Assembly (NCBI RefSeq): GCF_017377795.1
Contig: NZ_JAFRDR010000002.1
Location: forward strand, 248,001 to 312,000
Length of the DNA: 64,000 nucleotides
Reading direction: 5' to 3'
Source: Williamsia soli
GTDB taxonomy: Bacteria; Actinomycetota; Actinomycetes; Mycobacteriales; Mycobacteriaceae
In this document: positions 8,181 through 16,463 of the stretch, piece after piece
Layout: each line of letters begins with the position of its first letter
Numbering within the stretch: position 1 is the first letter of the stretch
Program-made: the position numbers and the translations under genes
The notes under the pieces: generated by a model
Told to the model about the DNA's origin: nothing
What the model saw: only the letters and a program-made list of their open reading frames with translations
Databases searched by the model: none

Positions 8181-8620
8181 TTCGATCTGCTTACCGCAGA
8201 ACACAACCACGTCCGTGCACTCCACGTCCCCGGCGGACCGACCGTACTCTGAACCGATCGCCACCACATACGGCGGAATGGCTGGATGTAGCCCGCCGGG
8301 ACACGGTTCTTGTCGGCGCGGGATGTACTAACGGACATAACGTTACCAACAGTGGAGAGTGAATGTAGCTCTCTGACAGGCATTTTCAGCCGCTACCTTA
8401 CTTAATATCTATTTGCGGCGAAAGCCATTGCTTTGCGAACACGTTCAGTTGTATGGCGGTGGATTGGAGCCCAGAATGGTAGCGGTGATGGCGACAGGTT
8501 CGTCGACGGAGATTTGCTAGTCGCCGCGTTGGCGGACCCAGCGATCTGCGATACACCTACGGCCAGTGAGCAGGTGTTGGTCCGTCAAGAGTCGGACCCC
8601 GTCGGCGCAGCAGCGGCAGG

Positions 8621-8824
8621 TCAGTCGTAGAACGGGTGGCGGCCGCAACGGTCTGCGGCTACAACATCGATGTCGTCGCGGGTCGTGAGAGCGCGGATGG
8701 TGGCCGCGTCGGCACCGATCCCGGCCCAGTGTGGATCGGTGTCACTGGCCAAACACCATGCGTGGTCGGCGGGCCATACGAAGGCCGGCTCGGGGCCGCA
8801 GGAGGTGGTAATTAGAGAACGTAC
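8621..8824 (-). pseudogene. C-terminal remnant of a conserved hypothetical gene
   Basis: Sixty-seven codons open to a stop at 8621 contain a credible protein end: CGPEPAFVWPADHAWCLASD, then DPHWAGIGADAATIRAL and a final HPFYD. This resembles the C-terminus of small actinobacterial proteins that end with WPADRAWCV and VGG-like motifs. An in-frame stop at 8825 cuts off anything upstream, and no start codon is available. It is a gene fragment, not an expressed gene. Confidence 0.55.
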
Positions 8825-9289
8825 CTAAGACGCCGATACGGTCCGGAAGTCTCAGCCCTCCCGTTCCCCGACGAGACGTGCTCGTACTCCTAATCTGCGC
8901 CCAGCAGCCGCCCCGTCGATCTATTGACCGACCGGCCATTCGCAAGTGGAGCCGTTACGAATCGTGCATCCGATGCAATAATCCCGGTTCTACTTGACAT
9001 AATGTTTCTTATCGGCGTTGAGGTTGGGAGAGGTCATCGAAGGTCGCTATGGGTATTTTTGAGTTCAGGTGAACATCTGCAACGTGCCGGCACGGCCGTC
9101 ATCCAAACGTTTGTAAGCCTGCGGCAGTTGACAGGTCTGCGTCCGGAGCCGTCGGTGCGCGCCTGCCTTGCAGCATTCGCGCGTAGCCGTTTCGTCGGGC
9201 CGACTACAGCGCTCCACGGCGACCGCCCTCTGAACGCCAATCTTGGTGGACTTCAAACGCACAGTGCGGCAACGTGATTACCCGCCGAA

Positions 9290-9305
9290 TCGTCACGTGT
9301 GACGA
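9290..9305. promoter_or_regulatory. 16-bp palindrome, copy 1
   Basis: TCGTCAC-GT-GTGACGA. The 7-bp arms are perfect. An almost identical copy lies at 9534-9549. It is possibly a binding site for a dimeric regulator; no gene starts nearby. Confidence 0.45.
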
Positions 9306-9533
9306 AACGGCCCCACGTGACAACACCTGAGTGAGTGACGCCGGATCGGCGATGGCCGGAATCTCCACGCCAACAACCTACTGAGTGCTCACTGCAGGCG
9401 CTGGTTGCAAACCCGCCGCTGGTGCTCTCCAATCGCGCGGTGAGTAAATAGACTCCACGTCGACCCGCCTAGTTGAACGAACGATTACCCACCCAGGCTC
9501 CTAGTGGACAATTGCGTCCGGTCGAACGTCCTT

Positions 9534-9549
9534 TCGTCACATGTGACGA
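9534..9549. promoter_or_regulatory. 16-bp palindrome, copy 2
   Basis: TCGTCAC-AT-GTGACGA, with the same arms as the copy at 9290. It overlaps the stop codon of the RCC1-repeat gene. It could be a protein site or a remnant of a duplicated boundary. Confidence 0.45.
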
Positions 9550-10394
9550 TAAGCCGTAGGGACGGCCAGGTGCCAATTTTCCACATCGCATTGGCCGTCG
9601 TCGTTGTTTCCGGCGGCGAGAACACAGCCATCCGCGCGCAGGCCGAGGGTATGTGTTGAGCCCGCGGCGATGGCCACAACCTCTCGCCAGGTGTCAACGT
9701 CACACTGTCCTCGGGCGTTGTTGCCTGCAGCGCGAACTCGCCCTCCGGATTCGAGGCCCACTGTGTGATAGCTGCCCGCTGAGATGGCGACAATGTTTCG
9801 CCACGTACGCATCTCATCAGTTCCCGCGTCATGATTACCGGTGGCCAAAACCTCGCCCTGGCCGGTCACCGCAGCCGTGTGGAGGTAGCCGGCCGCGGCG
9901 GCCTTCACATCCCGCCAGCCGGCGACTGCGCACTGTCCCCTGCTCGTGCTGCCTACTGCCGTCACAGTGCCGTCCGCATGAACTCCGACGGTGTGCCAGT
10001 CCCCTGCAGTAACTGCTATTACCTCTCGCCATCCTTCGACGTCGCAAGCCCCCTCGAGTCGACGCCCGCGTGCGCACGCCGATCCGTCGGCAAACACAGC
10101 GACCGTTCGTCGCCAGCCTGCCGCGATGTCCACAACGCTTGTCCAATCGCCGACCTCGCACTGGCCGTCGGCGTTCCAGCCGGCGGCGGTGACGGTACCG
10201 TCGACATGCAGCCCGACAGTGTGCGCGCGTCCCGTATTGGATGCCGTGTGCACGTTCCCGACTGCTACCGTGTCGATCAATATCCACTGCCCGACAAGGG
10301 TTTCGGGCGCCGGCGGGCTACCGGCGGCCACTGCCGAACCGTCTGCCCTCACGCCTACCGAATGCCGCCGCCCGGCGGCGATGATCTGACCCAT
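9537..10394 (-). CDS. RCC1-repeat (beta-propeller) protein
   Basis: The roughly 285-residue product has about seven degenerate RCC1 units. Each carries an AAGxxHTVGLxxDG strand followed by VxAAGxNxxGQCDV. The best units are around residues 58-82, 140-165, 208-235 and 250-275. Such repeats form seven-bladed propellers that act as protein-interaction scaffolds; in bacteria their role is mostly unknown. No signal peptide or membrane segment is visible, so a cytoplasmic location is likely. The last blade stops soon after NWHLAVPTAYRHM, so the 3' end may be frayed. A start at 10394 (MGQIIAAG) or 10403 is possible. Its neighbours give no hint of function. Confidence 0.8.
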   Translation of the reverse strand: MGQIIAAGRRHSVGVRADGSAVAAGSPPAPETLVGQWILIDTVAVGNVHTASNTGRAHTVGLHVDGTVTAAGWNADGQCEVGDWTSVVDIAAGWRRTVAVFADGSACARGRRLEGACDVEGWREVIAVTAGDWHTVGVHADGTVTAVGSTSRGQCAVAGWRDVKAAAAGYLHTAAVTGQGEVLATGNHDAGTDEMRTWRNIVAISAGSYHTVGLESGGRVRAAGNNARGQCDVDTWREVVAIAAGSTHTLGLRADGCVLAAGNNDDGQCDVENWHLAVPTAYRHM

Positions 10395-10525
10395 CACGAT
10401 CACGATAGGGCTTCTCGCGGCGCACTGGCGGCAATTTCGATTGCGGGCGGTGTGTGAGTGCTCTGTGGATCAGTGGGATCAGGCAGACGAGCTTGGGTCC
10501 GGCCACGAACTCACAAGCACGAATC

Positions 10526-10561
10526 TTGACAACTGTCCGGAAAAATCTTGACAGTTGCCAT
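10526..10561. promoter_or_regulatory. Paired TetR operator candidates upstream of acyl-CoA ligase
   Basis: Two sites 22 bp apart start-to-start: TTGACAACTGTCCG (10526-10539) and TTGACAGTTGCCAT (10548-10561). They resemble the pair at 13882-13917, which has the same spacing. The second TTGACA may also be the -35 element. This fits control by the TetR encoded at 13189-13815. Confidence 0.6.
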
Positions 10562-10610
10562 AGATTGACGGGAGACTCATTTGCACCACATGACGAAGCG
10601 GAGAACAACA

Positions 10611-12146
10611 GTGTCGTTGACCTTCTATCTCGACAAGGGTGCGTCGCTGGGCGCGGACGCTCCGTGTCTGACGTTCAACGGAGTGTCGCTCAGCTACGGG
10701 GACGTCGTGACCCTCTCGCATTCGGTTGCCAAGGCGCTCAGGCATTCCGGGGTGCGGCCGTCCGATAAGGTCGGCATTTTGTCCGGTAACCACCCGACAT
10801 CATTTGCGTGCGTTTTCGGCATCTCGCGCGCGGGCGCAGTCTGGTGCCCGATCAATCCCCGCAACGCGGCCGGAGAGAACGCTGAGCTTCTCGATTTGTT
10901 CGACTGCACCACGTTGATCTACCAGCCTGCGTTCGACGCGCTGGTGTCCGAGATATCACCGCGGCTCCCGAAGCTGTCGAACCTCGTGAGGTTGGGCGAC
11001 AGTAGCGAAACGGCTATCGGCTTCGACACCTGGCTGTCCGAGGCCGAGGCCGATCCCCCTGCCGACACCGAGAGTGCACCAGACGATTTCGTTGCGCTCG
11101 TCGGCACCGGCGGCACCACCGGTCGCCCCAAGGGCGTCATGCTCACCGGCCGCAACCTGGAAACAATGACAGCGATTGTGCTGATGCGCTATCCGTTCGA
11201 GGGCAGACCACGGTACCTCGCGCTCGCGCCCCTCACCCATGCCGCGGGCGTGCTGTGTTTCCCGATCCTCGCGCTGGGCGGCGAGGTCGTCGTGATGGAT
11301 CATCCCGATGTCGGGGACTTCCTCGAACTCGTCGGGCGGCACCGCATCACGCACACCTTCCTGCCGCCCACCTTGATCTACATGACCCTGGATCACGAAT
11401 CGCTTGACTCCACCGATCTTTCGTCGCTGCAATGCTTTTGGTACGGAGCCGCCCCCATCTCGACCACTCGCCTCGCCGAGGCACTCGAACGCATCGGACC
11501 AATGGCCCAGCTGTTCGGACAGTCCGAGGCGCCGATGATGATCTCCACGCTGTCGCCGGCTGAGCACCGTAGAGAGGACGGCAGCGTCGACATCGACCGA
11601 TTGTCGTCGGCTGGTCGGCCGTCACCGTTGGTGACCGTGGCGATCCTCGACAAAGACGGGGCGGCGGTACCAACCGGAGATCGAGGCGAGGTCTGTGTCC
11701 GCGGGTCCCTGGTGATGGCAGGCTATTACCGCAACCCCGAGGCGACCGCAGAGGCCTCGACCTACGGCTGGCATCACACCGGCGACATCGGCTATCTCGA
11801 CGACGACGGCTTCCTCTACATCGTCGACCGCGCGAAAGACATGATCATCACCGGCGGCTTCAATGTTTACTCGGCCGAGGTGGAGCAGGCCCTGATGGCC
11901 CACCCTGCTATCCGGGACTGCGCCGTCATCGGATTGCCCGATGAGAAGTGGGGCGAGAGGGTTACGGCCATCGTCTCCCTTCGACCCGACGCCGAGTTCG
12001 ACGCCGACGATTTGATCGCGTTCGTGAAAGCGCGAGTCGGCAGCGTCAAAGCACCCAAGCAGGTCGAAGTCTGGACCGACCTGCCCCGCTCGACCGTCGG
12101 AAAAATTCTCAAGACCGACATCCGCTCCACTCTTACCGCGAAATGA
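10611..12146 (+). CDS. Acyl-CoA synthetase (AMP-dependent ligase)
   Basis: The 511-residue enzyme activates a carboxylic acid as acyl-AMP and transfers it to CoA. The P-loop TGGTTGRPKGVML (about residues 165-177), the adenylation motif YGAAP near 280, TGDIGYLDDDG near 400, and the catalytic Lys in PRSTVGKILK near the C-terminus are all present. The GTG at 10611 is preferred because GGAGAA lies 5 nt upstream; an ATG at 10590 is an alternative. An LLM monooxygenase follows after 34 bp, probably in one operon under the two TetR sites upstream. The natural acid is unknown. Confidence 0.9.
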   Translation: MSLTFYLDKGASLGADAPCLTFNGVSLSYGDVVTLSHSVAKALRHSGVRPSDKVGILSGNHPTSFACVFGISRAGAVWCPINPRNAAGENAELLDLFDCTTLIYQPAFDALVSEISPRLPKLSNLVRLGDSSETAIGFDTWLSEAEADPPADTESAPDDFVALVGTGGTTGRPKGVMLTGRNLETMTAIVLMRYPFEGRPRYLALAPLTHAAGVLCFPILALGGEVVVMDHPDVGDFLELVGRHRITHTFLPPTLIYMTLDHESLDSTDLSSLQCFWYGAAPISTTRLAEALERIGPMAQLFGQSEAPMMISTLSPAEHRREDGSVDIDRLSSAGRPSPLVTVAILDKDGAAVPTGDRGEVCVRGSLVMAGYYRNPEATAEASTYGWHHTGDIGYLDDDGFLYIVDRAKDMIITGGFNVYSAEVEQALMAHPAIRDCAVIGLPDEKWGERVTAIVSLRPDAEFDADDLIAFVKARVGSVKAPKQVEVWTDLPRSTVGKILKTDIRSTLTAK

Positions 12147-12180
12147 ACGACAACCCAACAAAGTAACGAGGTCTACGACG

Positions 12181-13173
12181 ATGGAACTAGCCCTGTACCT
12201 TCCCAACTTTCGCGAAAAGGTCACCGTCACCGAGCTCGAGGACCTCACCCAGTTGGCCGAGGATCTCGAGTTCGAATCCGTGTGGACGCTTGATCGCATC
12301 ATCGTTCCGGAGTCTTCCGACCGGGCCGAGATGGAATACGCGTTCGGCATGATGCATGAGCTCCCCAAGCAGCTGCCCGTCTCCTCACGGGGCGAGTTCC
12401 TCCAGGGCTTTCCGCTCATCCCCTGGCTCGCCGCCAAGACCAGTAAGGTCCGCATCGGTATGAGCATCATCGACACGCCGTACCGATCCCCGGGCGTGCT
12501 CGCCGCGGAACTGGCCACCATCGATCACCTCAGCAATGGACGGCTCAACGTCGCGGTGGGTTCAGGATGGATGCCAGAGGAATTCGCGGCCGCGAGCGCC
12601 TCGCACATCTTCCCGCGCCGCCACCAACACCTGCGCGAGACGATCGAGATCATGCAAGGCATCTGGACGAACGACGTCTTCGAATACCACGGCGAGTTCG
12701 CTGATTTCGGCCCCAGCGGCTTCGGCGCCAAACCTCTCCAGCAACCGCATCCGCCGATCTACTTCAGTGGCCTCAAGGACGCGAAACGCGCCGCGAAGCG
12801 AGTTGCCAAATACGGTTTGGACGGGTGGATCGGGATTCAGGACTCACCGGAGGAGATCGCGGAGTGGCGCAAGGGCATTCAACATGAACTCGAAGCCCTC
12901 GACACCTCTCGCACCATTGACGACCTCGACATCGCCAGCATGATCTGGACCGTCATCACCGACGTGGACATGGACCAGACTCCAGCGGGCAAGGCCAGTA
13001 ATCTGCTGGTCGGATCCGAGGCCCAGGTCACCGACATGCTCAAGCGCTATCGAGAGGCTGGACTCACCAAGCTGCTTGTGTGGCCGCCGTTCGCCGACGT
13101 CCCCACTCCCAAGACCATGGATGACATGAAGCGCCTCAAGAACGACATCCTGCCCAAGATCGAGGCAATGTAG
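12181..13173 (+). CDS. LLM-class flavin-dependent oxidoreductase
   Basis: This 330-residue bacterial luciferase-like TIM-barrel enzyme uses FMN or F420. It has MELALYLPNF at the N-terminus, ESVWTLDRI (residues 32-40), RIGMSIIDTPYRSPGVLA and LSNGRLNVAVGSGWMPEEF, the usual flavin-binding core. The C-terminus TKLLVWPPFADV fits the F420-type subfamily found widely in Mycobacteriales. It is co-directional with the acyl-CoA ligase 34 bp upstream and shares its presumed regulator. Together they suggest a catabolic step on an acyl or alicyclic compound; the specific reaction is not shown by sequence. Confidence 0.9.
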   Translation: MELALYLPNFREKVTVTELEDLTQLAEDLEFESVWTLDRIIVPESSDRAEMEYAFGMMHELPKQLPVSSRGEFLQGFPLIPWLAAKTSKVRIGMSIIDTPYRSPGVLAAELATIDHLSNGRLNVAVGSGWMPEEFAAASASHIFPRRHQHLRETIEIMQGIWTNDVFEYHGEFADFGPSGFGAKPLQQPHPPIYFSGLKDAKRAAKRVAKYGLDGWIGIQDSPEEIAEWRKGIQHELEALDTSRTIDDLDIASMIWTVITDVDMDQTPAGKASNLLVGSEAQVTDMLKRYREAGLTKLLVWPPFADVPTPKTMDDMKRLKNDILPKIEAM

Positions 13174-13188
13174 AAACGGCTGCGAAGA

Positions 13189-13815
13189 TCACCGCAAGAA
13201 CAAGTCGAAGGCCTCGGCCAGCTGATCTCGAGATGACGTCAGCTGGTCGTCGCCGTCACTCAACAGGCTCATCAACGCGCGTTGGAAGATGCCGTCGATG
13301 ACGACGTAGGCCATGTGTGACGAGAACCGGGGCGTGACACCCGACAGTTCGTAGAACCGTGTCACCACCCGCCACGTCATTTCCTCACGCCGAGATTCGA
13401 TCTCGCGCACGTCTTCTCTGAACGACGACTCGAACAGAGTCTGATTTCGAAGGTCGTACCACAGCCGATGCAGCGCAGAATCCGACTCGAGCGTCGCAAA
13501 GAACATTGCCGCGAACTCGTCTCTGAGTTCCTGGGCGGTAGAGGCTGCGGCGACGACCTCGTCGTAACGGGTGACGCACACGTCCTCATAGATCCGGACG
13601 GCTTGCGCTATCAGGTCGAGTTTGTCGGAGAAGTAGTAGTGCAGAACACCGTGCGAGAACGCAGAATTCTGCGCAATCTCGCGCAAACTGGTGCGGGCAT
13701 ATCCCAATTCGGCCAACGTGAGCAGTGTCGCCGTCGCGAGTTCGATACGACGCGCCTCGAACTTGTCTGGGCCGCGTAAACCGGCTCGCGGGGTGTTATC
13801 GGCGACGGTCGTCAT
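13189..13815 (-). CDS. TetR family regulator of the ligase/LLM/SDR regulon
   Basis: The 208-residue product has an HTH at about residues 22-68 (RIELATATLLTLAELGYARTSLREIAQNS, then VLHYYFSDKLDL). The second half resembles BetI-type C-terminal domains. The gene is convergent with the LLM gene (15 bp between stops) and divergent from the SDR gene. Paired sites containing TTGACA lie upstream of both the ligase and the SDR, with identical 22-bp spacing. This makes it the probable repressor of all three genes and of itself. An acyl-CoA ligand would be a reasonable guess. Confidence 0.87.
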   Translation of the reverse strand: MTTVADNTPRAGLRGPDKFEARRIELATATLLTLAELGYARTSLREIAQNSAFSHGVLHYYFSDKLDLIAQAVRIYEDVCVTRYDEVVAAASTAQELRDEFAAMFFATLESDSALHRLWYDLRNQTLFESSFREDVREIESRREEMTWRVVTRFYELSGVTPRFSSHMAYVVIDGIFQRALMSLLSDGDDQLTSSRDQLAEAFDLFLR

Positions 13816-13881
13816 CGGTACAGCTTACGGCGATCCCCCACGTCCGTGTCCAGCTGAAACAGGCCTCGCCCATCGATTTCT

Positions 13882-13917
13882 TTGACAAGTGTCAGAATTA
13901 CTCTTGACATCCGTCAA
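13882..13917. promoter_or_regulatory. Paired TetR operator candidates between TetR and SDR genes
   Basis: TTGACAAGTGTCAG (13882-13895) and TTGACATCCGTCAA (13904-13917), 22 bp apart. Both are near-perfect dyads of the form TTGACA-N2-(T/C)GTCAA. This spacing of two helical turns equals that at 10526/10548. Confidence 0.65.
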
Positions 13918-14019
13918 GATTTGTTCGTAATGTGACCCACATCGCATCATGTAAGTGACGACATTGCATGCCCGTGTATGGATTCAGTAAATATTCGCAG
14001 GGTCAAGGGAGACGATTCA

Positions 14020-14823
14020 ATGACGAGCTACGACCTCACAGGACGCACAGCGCTGGTCACCGGTGGCGCACAGGGACTGGGCGCCGGTATGGCCGAGGCC
14101 ATCGCCGAGGCCGGGGCTGCCGTGGCGGTGGCCGATATCGACGCCGACACGGGTCGGCAGACTGTTGACGCGCTGCGGGCGAAGGGCGCGAAGGCAGAGT
14201 TCGTGCTCCTCGATGTGCGTGATGACGCTGCATGGGAGGCGGCAGTCTCATCCACGGTCGATGCATTGGGTGGTCTCGACATCGTCGTGAACAACGCCGG
14301 CATCGAGGTGACCGATCTGCTCATAGACCTCGACGCCGCCGCCGCGTCGAACATGCTCGAGATCAACGTCCTGGGTACCGCACTGGGAATCAAGCACGCG
14401 TTCCGGGCGATGCGACCCGGTGGCGCCGCAGGATCGGGTGGCGCGGTCATCAACATCGCTTCTGTAGCAGCGACAATCGCCTTTCCTGGGATCGCCCTGT
14501 ATTCCGCCTCGAAGTCCGGCATTGATCGACTGACGCGGGTCGCCGCTGCCGAATCGGGCAAGCTGGGTTACGGAGTGCGGGTCAATTGCATCTACCCGGG
14601 GCTCACGCCCACTGCGATGGGCAACAAGCTAGCGGTCGAGACCGCAGCCCTGGGTTTGTTCGAATCTCCAGAGGCCGCCGCCGGAGCAGTCGCCGGGCTC
14701 ACTCCTCTCGGTCGACTCGGCCAGGTCGATGACATGGCGGATGCCGTGGTGTTCCTCGCCTCCGACGCGGCCAAGTTCATCACCGGCGCCGGCCTCCCGG
14801 TCGACGGTGGAATGGGGATGTAG
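14020..14823 (+). CDS. Short-chain dehydrogenase/reductase
   Basis: The 267-residue classical SDR has TGGAQGLGAGM (nucleotide loop, about residues 14-24), NNAG near 91, catalytic Ser in INIASVA, and YSASKSG as the YxxxK site near 162. The end INGAGLP-like ITGAGLPVDGGMGM is typical. Asp in VADIDADT after strand beta-2 points to NAD(H) over NADP(H). The ATG at 14020 follows GGGAGA by 8 nt. It lies downstream of paired TetR sites and likely works with the ligase and LLM enzyme in one degradation pathway. Confidence 0.92.
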   Translation: MTSYDLTGRTALVTGGAQGLGAGMAEAIAEAGAAVAVADIDADTGRQTVDALRAKGAKAEFVLLDVRDDAAWEAAVSSTVDALGGLDIVVNNAGIEVTDLLIDLDAAAASNMLEINVLGTALGIKHAFRAMRPGGAAGSGGAVINIASVAATIAFPGIALYSASKSGIDRLTRVAAAESGKLGYGVRVNCIYPGLTPTAMGNKLAVETAALGLFESPEAAAGAVAGLTPLGRLGQVDDMADAVVFLASDAAKFITGAGLPVDGGMGM

Positions 14824-14843
14824 AACCGCGGAGCGCTCGGATG

Positions 14844-14913
14844 TGCTCCACTTTCAGTATTCTGCTCCGGTTCCAGGGCCCTGGAACCGGAGCAGTTCCG
14901 CGAAAGTGGAGCA
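14844..14913. terminator. 70-nt two-tier palindrome after the SDR gene
   Basis: An inner 34-bp perfect palindrome (14862-14895, arms of 17 bp and no loop) is nested in outer 12-bp arms (14844-14855 with 14902-14913) across a symmetric 6-nt internal loop. It can act as a terminator for the SDR gene, although there is no T-run. It could also be a repeat element of the chromosome. Confidence 0.5.
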
Positions 14914-14944
14914 GATGTGACGCGACGTTCAATGGAGGGTGCGC

Positions 14945-15631
14945 ATGCTGAAGGTTCTGGCGTTCGACACGTTCGGCACTGTCACGGACTGGCACAGCGG
15001 CGTGAGTGCGGCGCTGTGCGAACAGTTTCCCGGCATCAACGGGTCTGAACTCGCGCGCGCTTGGCGACGGACCTACAGCCCTGCTCTCGCCGAAGTGGAG
15101 GCCGGGACACGGCCGTGGACGCTTCTCGACGACCTGCACTGCGAAGCACTGGAGCGTCTGCTCCGCGACAGAGGTGTCGTCGATGCGACCGCACAACAGA
15201 TTGACGCAGCAGTGCACTCGTGGCACACCATCCCGGGTTGGCCCGAGGCCGCGGAAGGTCTGCGCCGACTCAAGACCCGATACACCGTTTGCGCGCTCAG
15301 CAACGGGAACGTCGCCTTGCTCACCGAGATGGCCAAACGCAATAACTTCGGCTGGGACTTCGTCGGAGGCGCAGATGTATGGCGCCACTACAAACCTGCA
15401 CCCGAAGTCTATCTCGGCCTCGCTGAGCTCATGCAGGTCGAACCCAACCAGGTGATGATGGTCGCCACCCACGCGTCTGATCTCGAGGCGGCGAGATCCT
15501 GCGGTCTGCGGACCGCATATATAGAGCGGCCGCGCGAATGGGGACCTGAAGTCAAAGAAGCGTCGGTCAACCCGCTTGATGACCACCACGTCGCAGGAAT
15601 GGACGAGCTGGCAACACAACTCGGATGCTGA
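14945..15631 (+). CDS. Haloacid dehalogenase type II-like HAD hydrolase
   Basis: The 228-residue HAD-fold enzyme has catalytic Asp in LAFDTFGTVTDW (residues 6-9), SNGN (motif II) near 116, KPAPEVY (motif III) near 146 and ATHASDLEAA (motif IV) near 172. This matches the L-2-haloacid dehalogenase subfamily, in which AFDxxGT, SNGN and the HxxD-type end are typical. GGAGGG stands 5 nt before the ATG at 14945. The substrate could be a haloacid or a phosphorylated metabolite. It runs co-directionally into the ComB-like gene. Confidence 0.85.
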   Translation: MLKVLAFDTFGTVTDWHSGVSAALCEQFPGINGSELARAWRRTYSPALAEVEAGTRPWTLLDDLHCEALERLLRDRGVVDATAQQIDAAVHSWHTIPGWPEAAEGLRRLKTRYTVCALSNGNVALLTEMAKRNNFGWDFVGGADVWRHYKPAPEVYLGLAELMQVEPNQVMMVATHASDLEAARSCGLRTAYIERPREWGPEVKEASVNPLDDHHVAGMDELATQLGC

Positions 15632-15667
15632 CCGGGGTTCTTTTCGTCCGCCGGTAAGGTCTGTCCC

Positions 15668-16429
15668 GTGAATCCGGCTCATCAGCAAGACAGATTCGGT
15701 GTTCGTTTCGACTGGGGGCTCTCGGGGGCGCGAGCAGTCGCGCAGCACTGCGAATTGGCCGTCGTCGTGGATGTGCTGTCGTTCACCACCACCCTGAGCG
15801 TAGCTCTCGACGCCGGCATCACGGTCTTGCCTTATCGAACGAGAGGGGCAGAAGCCGCGGCGCTTGCCGCAGAAGTCGATGCGACTCTCGCGGTCGGACG
15901 ATCTGTGGCTCGAGGAGACCAGATCAGTCTGTCTGCGCCGACGATTCGCAACCGGTCCGTCCCGCCCGAGCGACTGGTGCTCCCGTCCCCCAACGGATCC
16001 ACGATCAGCTACGAACTCGCAACGTCGGTCCCGACGGTGGTCGGAGCGAGCCTGCGCAATGCCCGCTCCGTTGCATCGTGGATCTGCGACTCATTCTCCG
16101 TCGACACCAATGTCGCGGTCATCGCCGCGGGTGAACAGTGGCCGGACGGGTCGCTGAGGCCGGCCTTCGAAGACATGTGGGGCGCCGGCGCTGTCCTCAG
16201 TATGATGGCCACACGCGGTTGGCGAGAACACTTTTCGTCAGAGGCCGTCGCTGCATGCGCCGCCTGGACCAGCGTCGAACCGGTCATGACGAGTCACCTC
16301 CAAGCGTGCGCCAGCGGGCGCGAACTCATCGACGCCGGCTACTCCCAGGATGTCGCGATCGCTGCGGAACTGAACACCAGCACCCATGTCCCTGTACTGC
16401 GCAAGGATCGCTTCGTGCCGGCGACATAG
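15668..16429 (+). CDS. comB: ComB-like 2-phosphosulfolactate phosphatase
   Basis: The 253-residue product matches the ComB family, Mg-dependent phosphatases that convert 2-phosphosulfolactate to sulfolactate. Visible family segments are VVDVLSFTTTL (about residues 33-43), LPSPNGSTIS near 115, and AAGEQWPDGSLRPAFEDMWGAGAV near 160-185. In methanogens the reaction leads to coenzyme M; in bacteria without coenzyme M, family members may serve sulfonate metabolism or another phosphoester. No other coenzyme M gene is nearby. The start is the GTG at 15668. Confidence 0.82.
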   Translation: MNPAHQQDRFGVRFDWGLSGARAVAQHCELAVVVDVLSFTTTLSVALDAGITVLPYRTRGAEAAALAAEVDATLAVGRSVARGDQISLSAPTIRNRSVPPERLVLPSPNGSTISYELATSVPTVVGASLRNARSVASWICDSFSVDTNVAVIAAGEQWPDGSLRPAFEDMWGAGAVLSMMATRGWREHFSSEAVAACAAWTSVEPVMTSHLQACASGRELIDAGYSQDVAIAAELNTSTHVPVLRKDRFVPAT

Positions 16430-16463
16430 CCAGATCCGGCTGGGGCTCGTTTGCACCGGCCGG

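Larger units (their letters stand above)
8184..9533. other. Gene-poor stretch of about 1.35 kb
   Basis: Apart from the remnant at 8621-8824 and the palindrome at 9290-9305, I see no coding sequence with normal codon use on either strand. Its base composition is less GC-rich in places, for example around 8395-8420 and 8985-9060. It may be scar tissue from loss of mobile or accessory genes. Confidence 0.5.

Noticed and set aside
10548-10553. TTGACA as only a -35 promoter element of the ligase gene
   Set aside because: It may be that too, but the repeated geometry at 13882-13917 favours operator sites; both roles can overlap.
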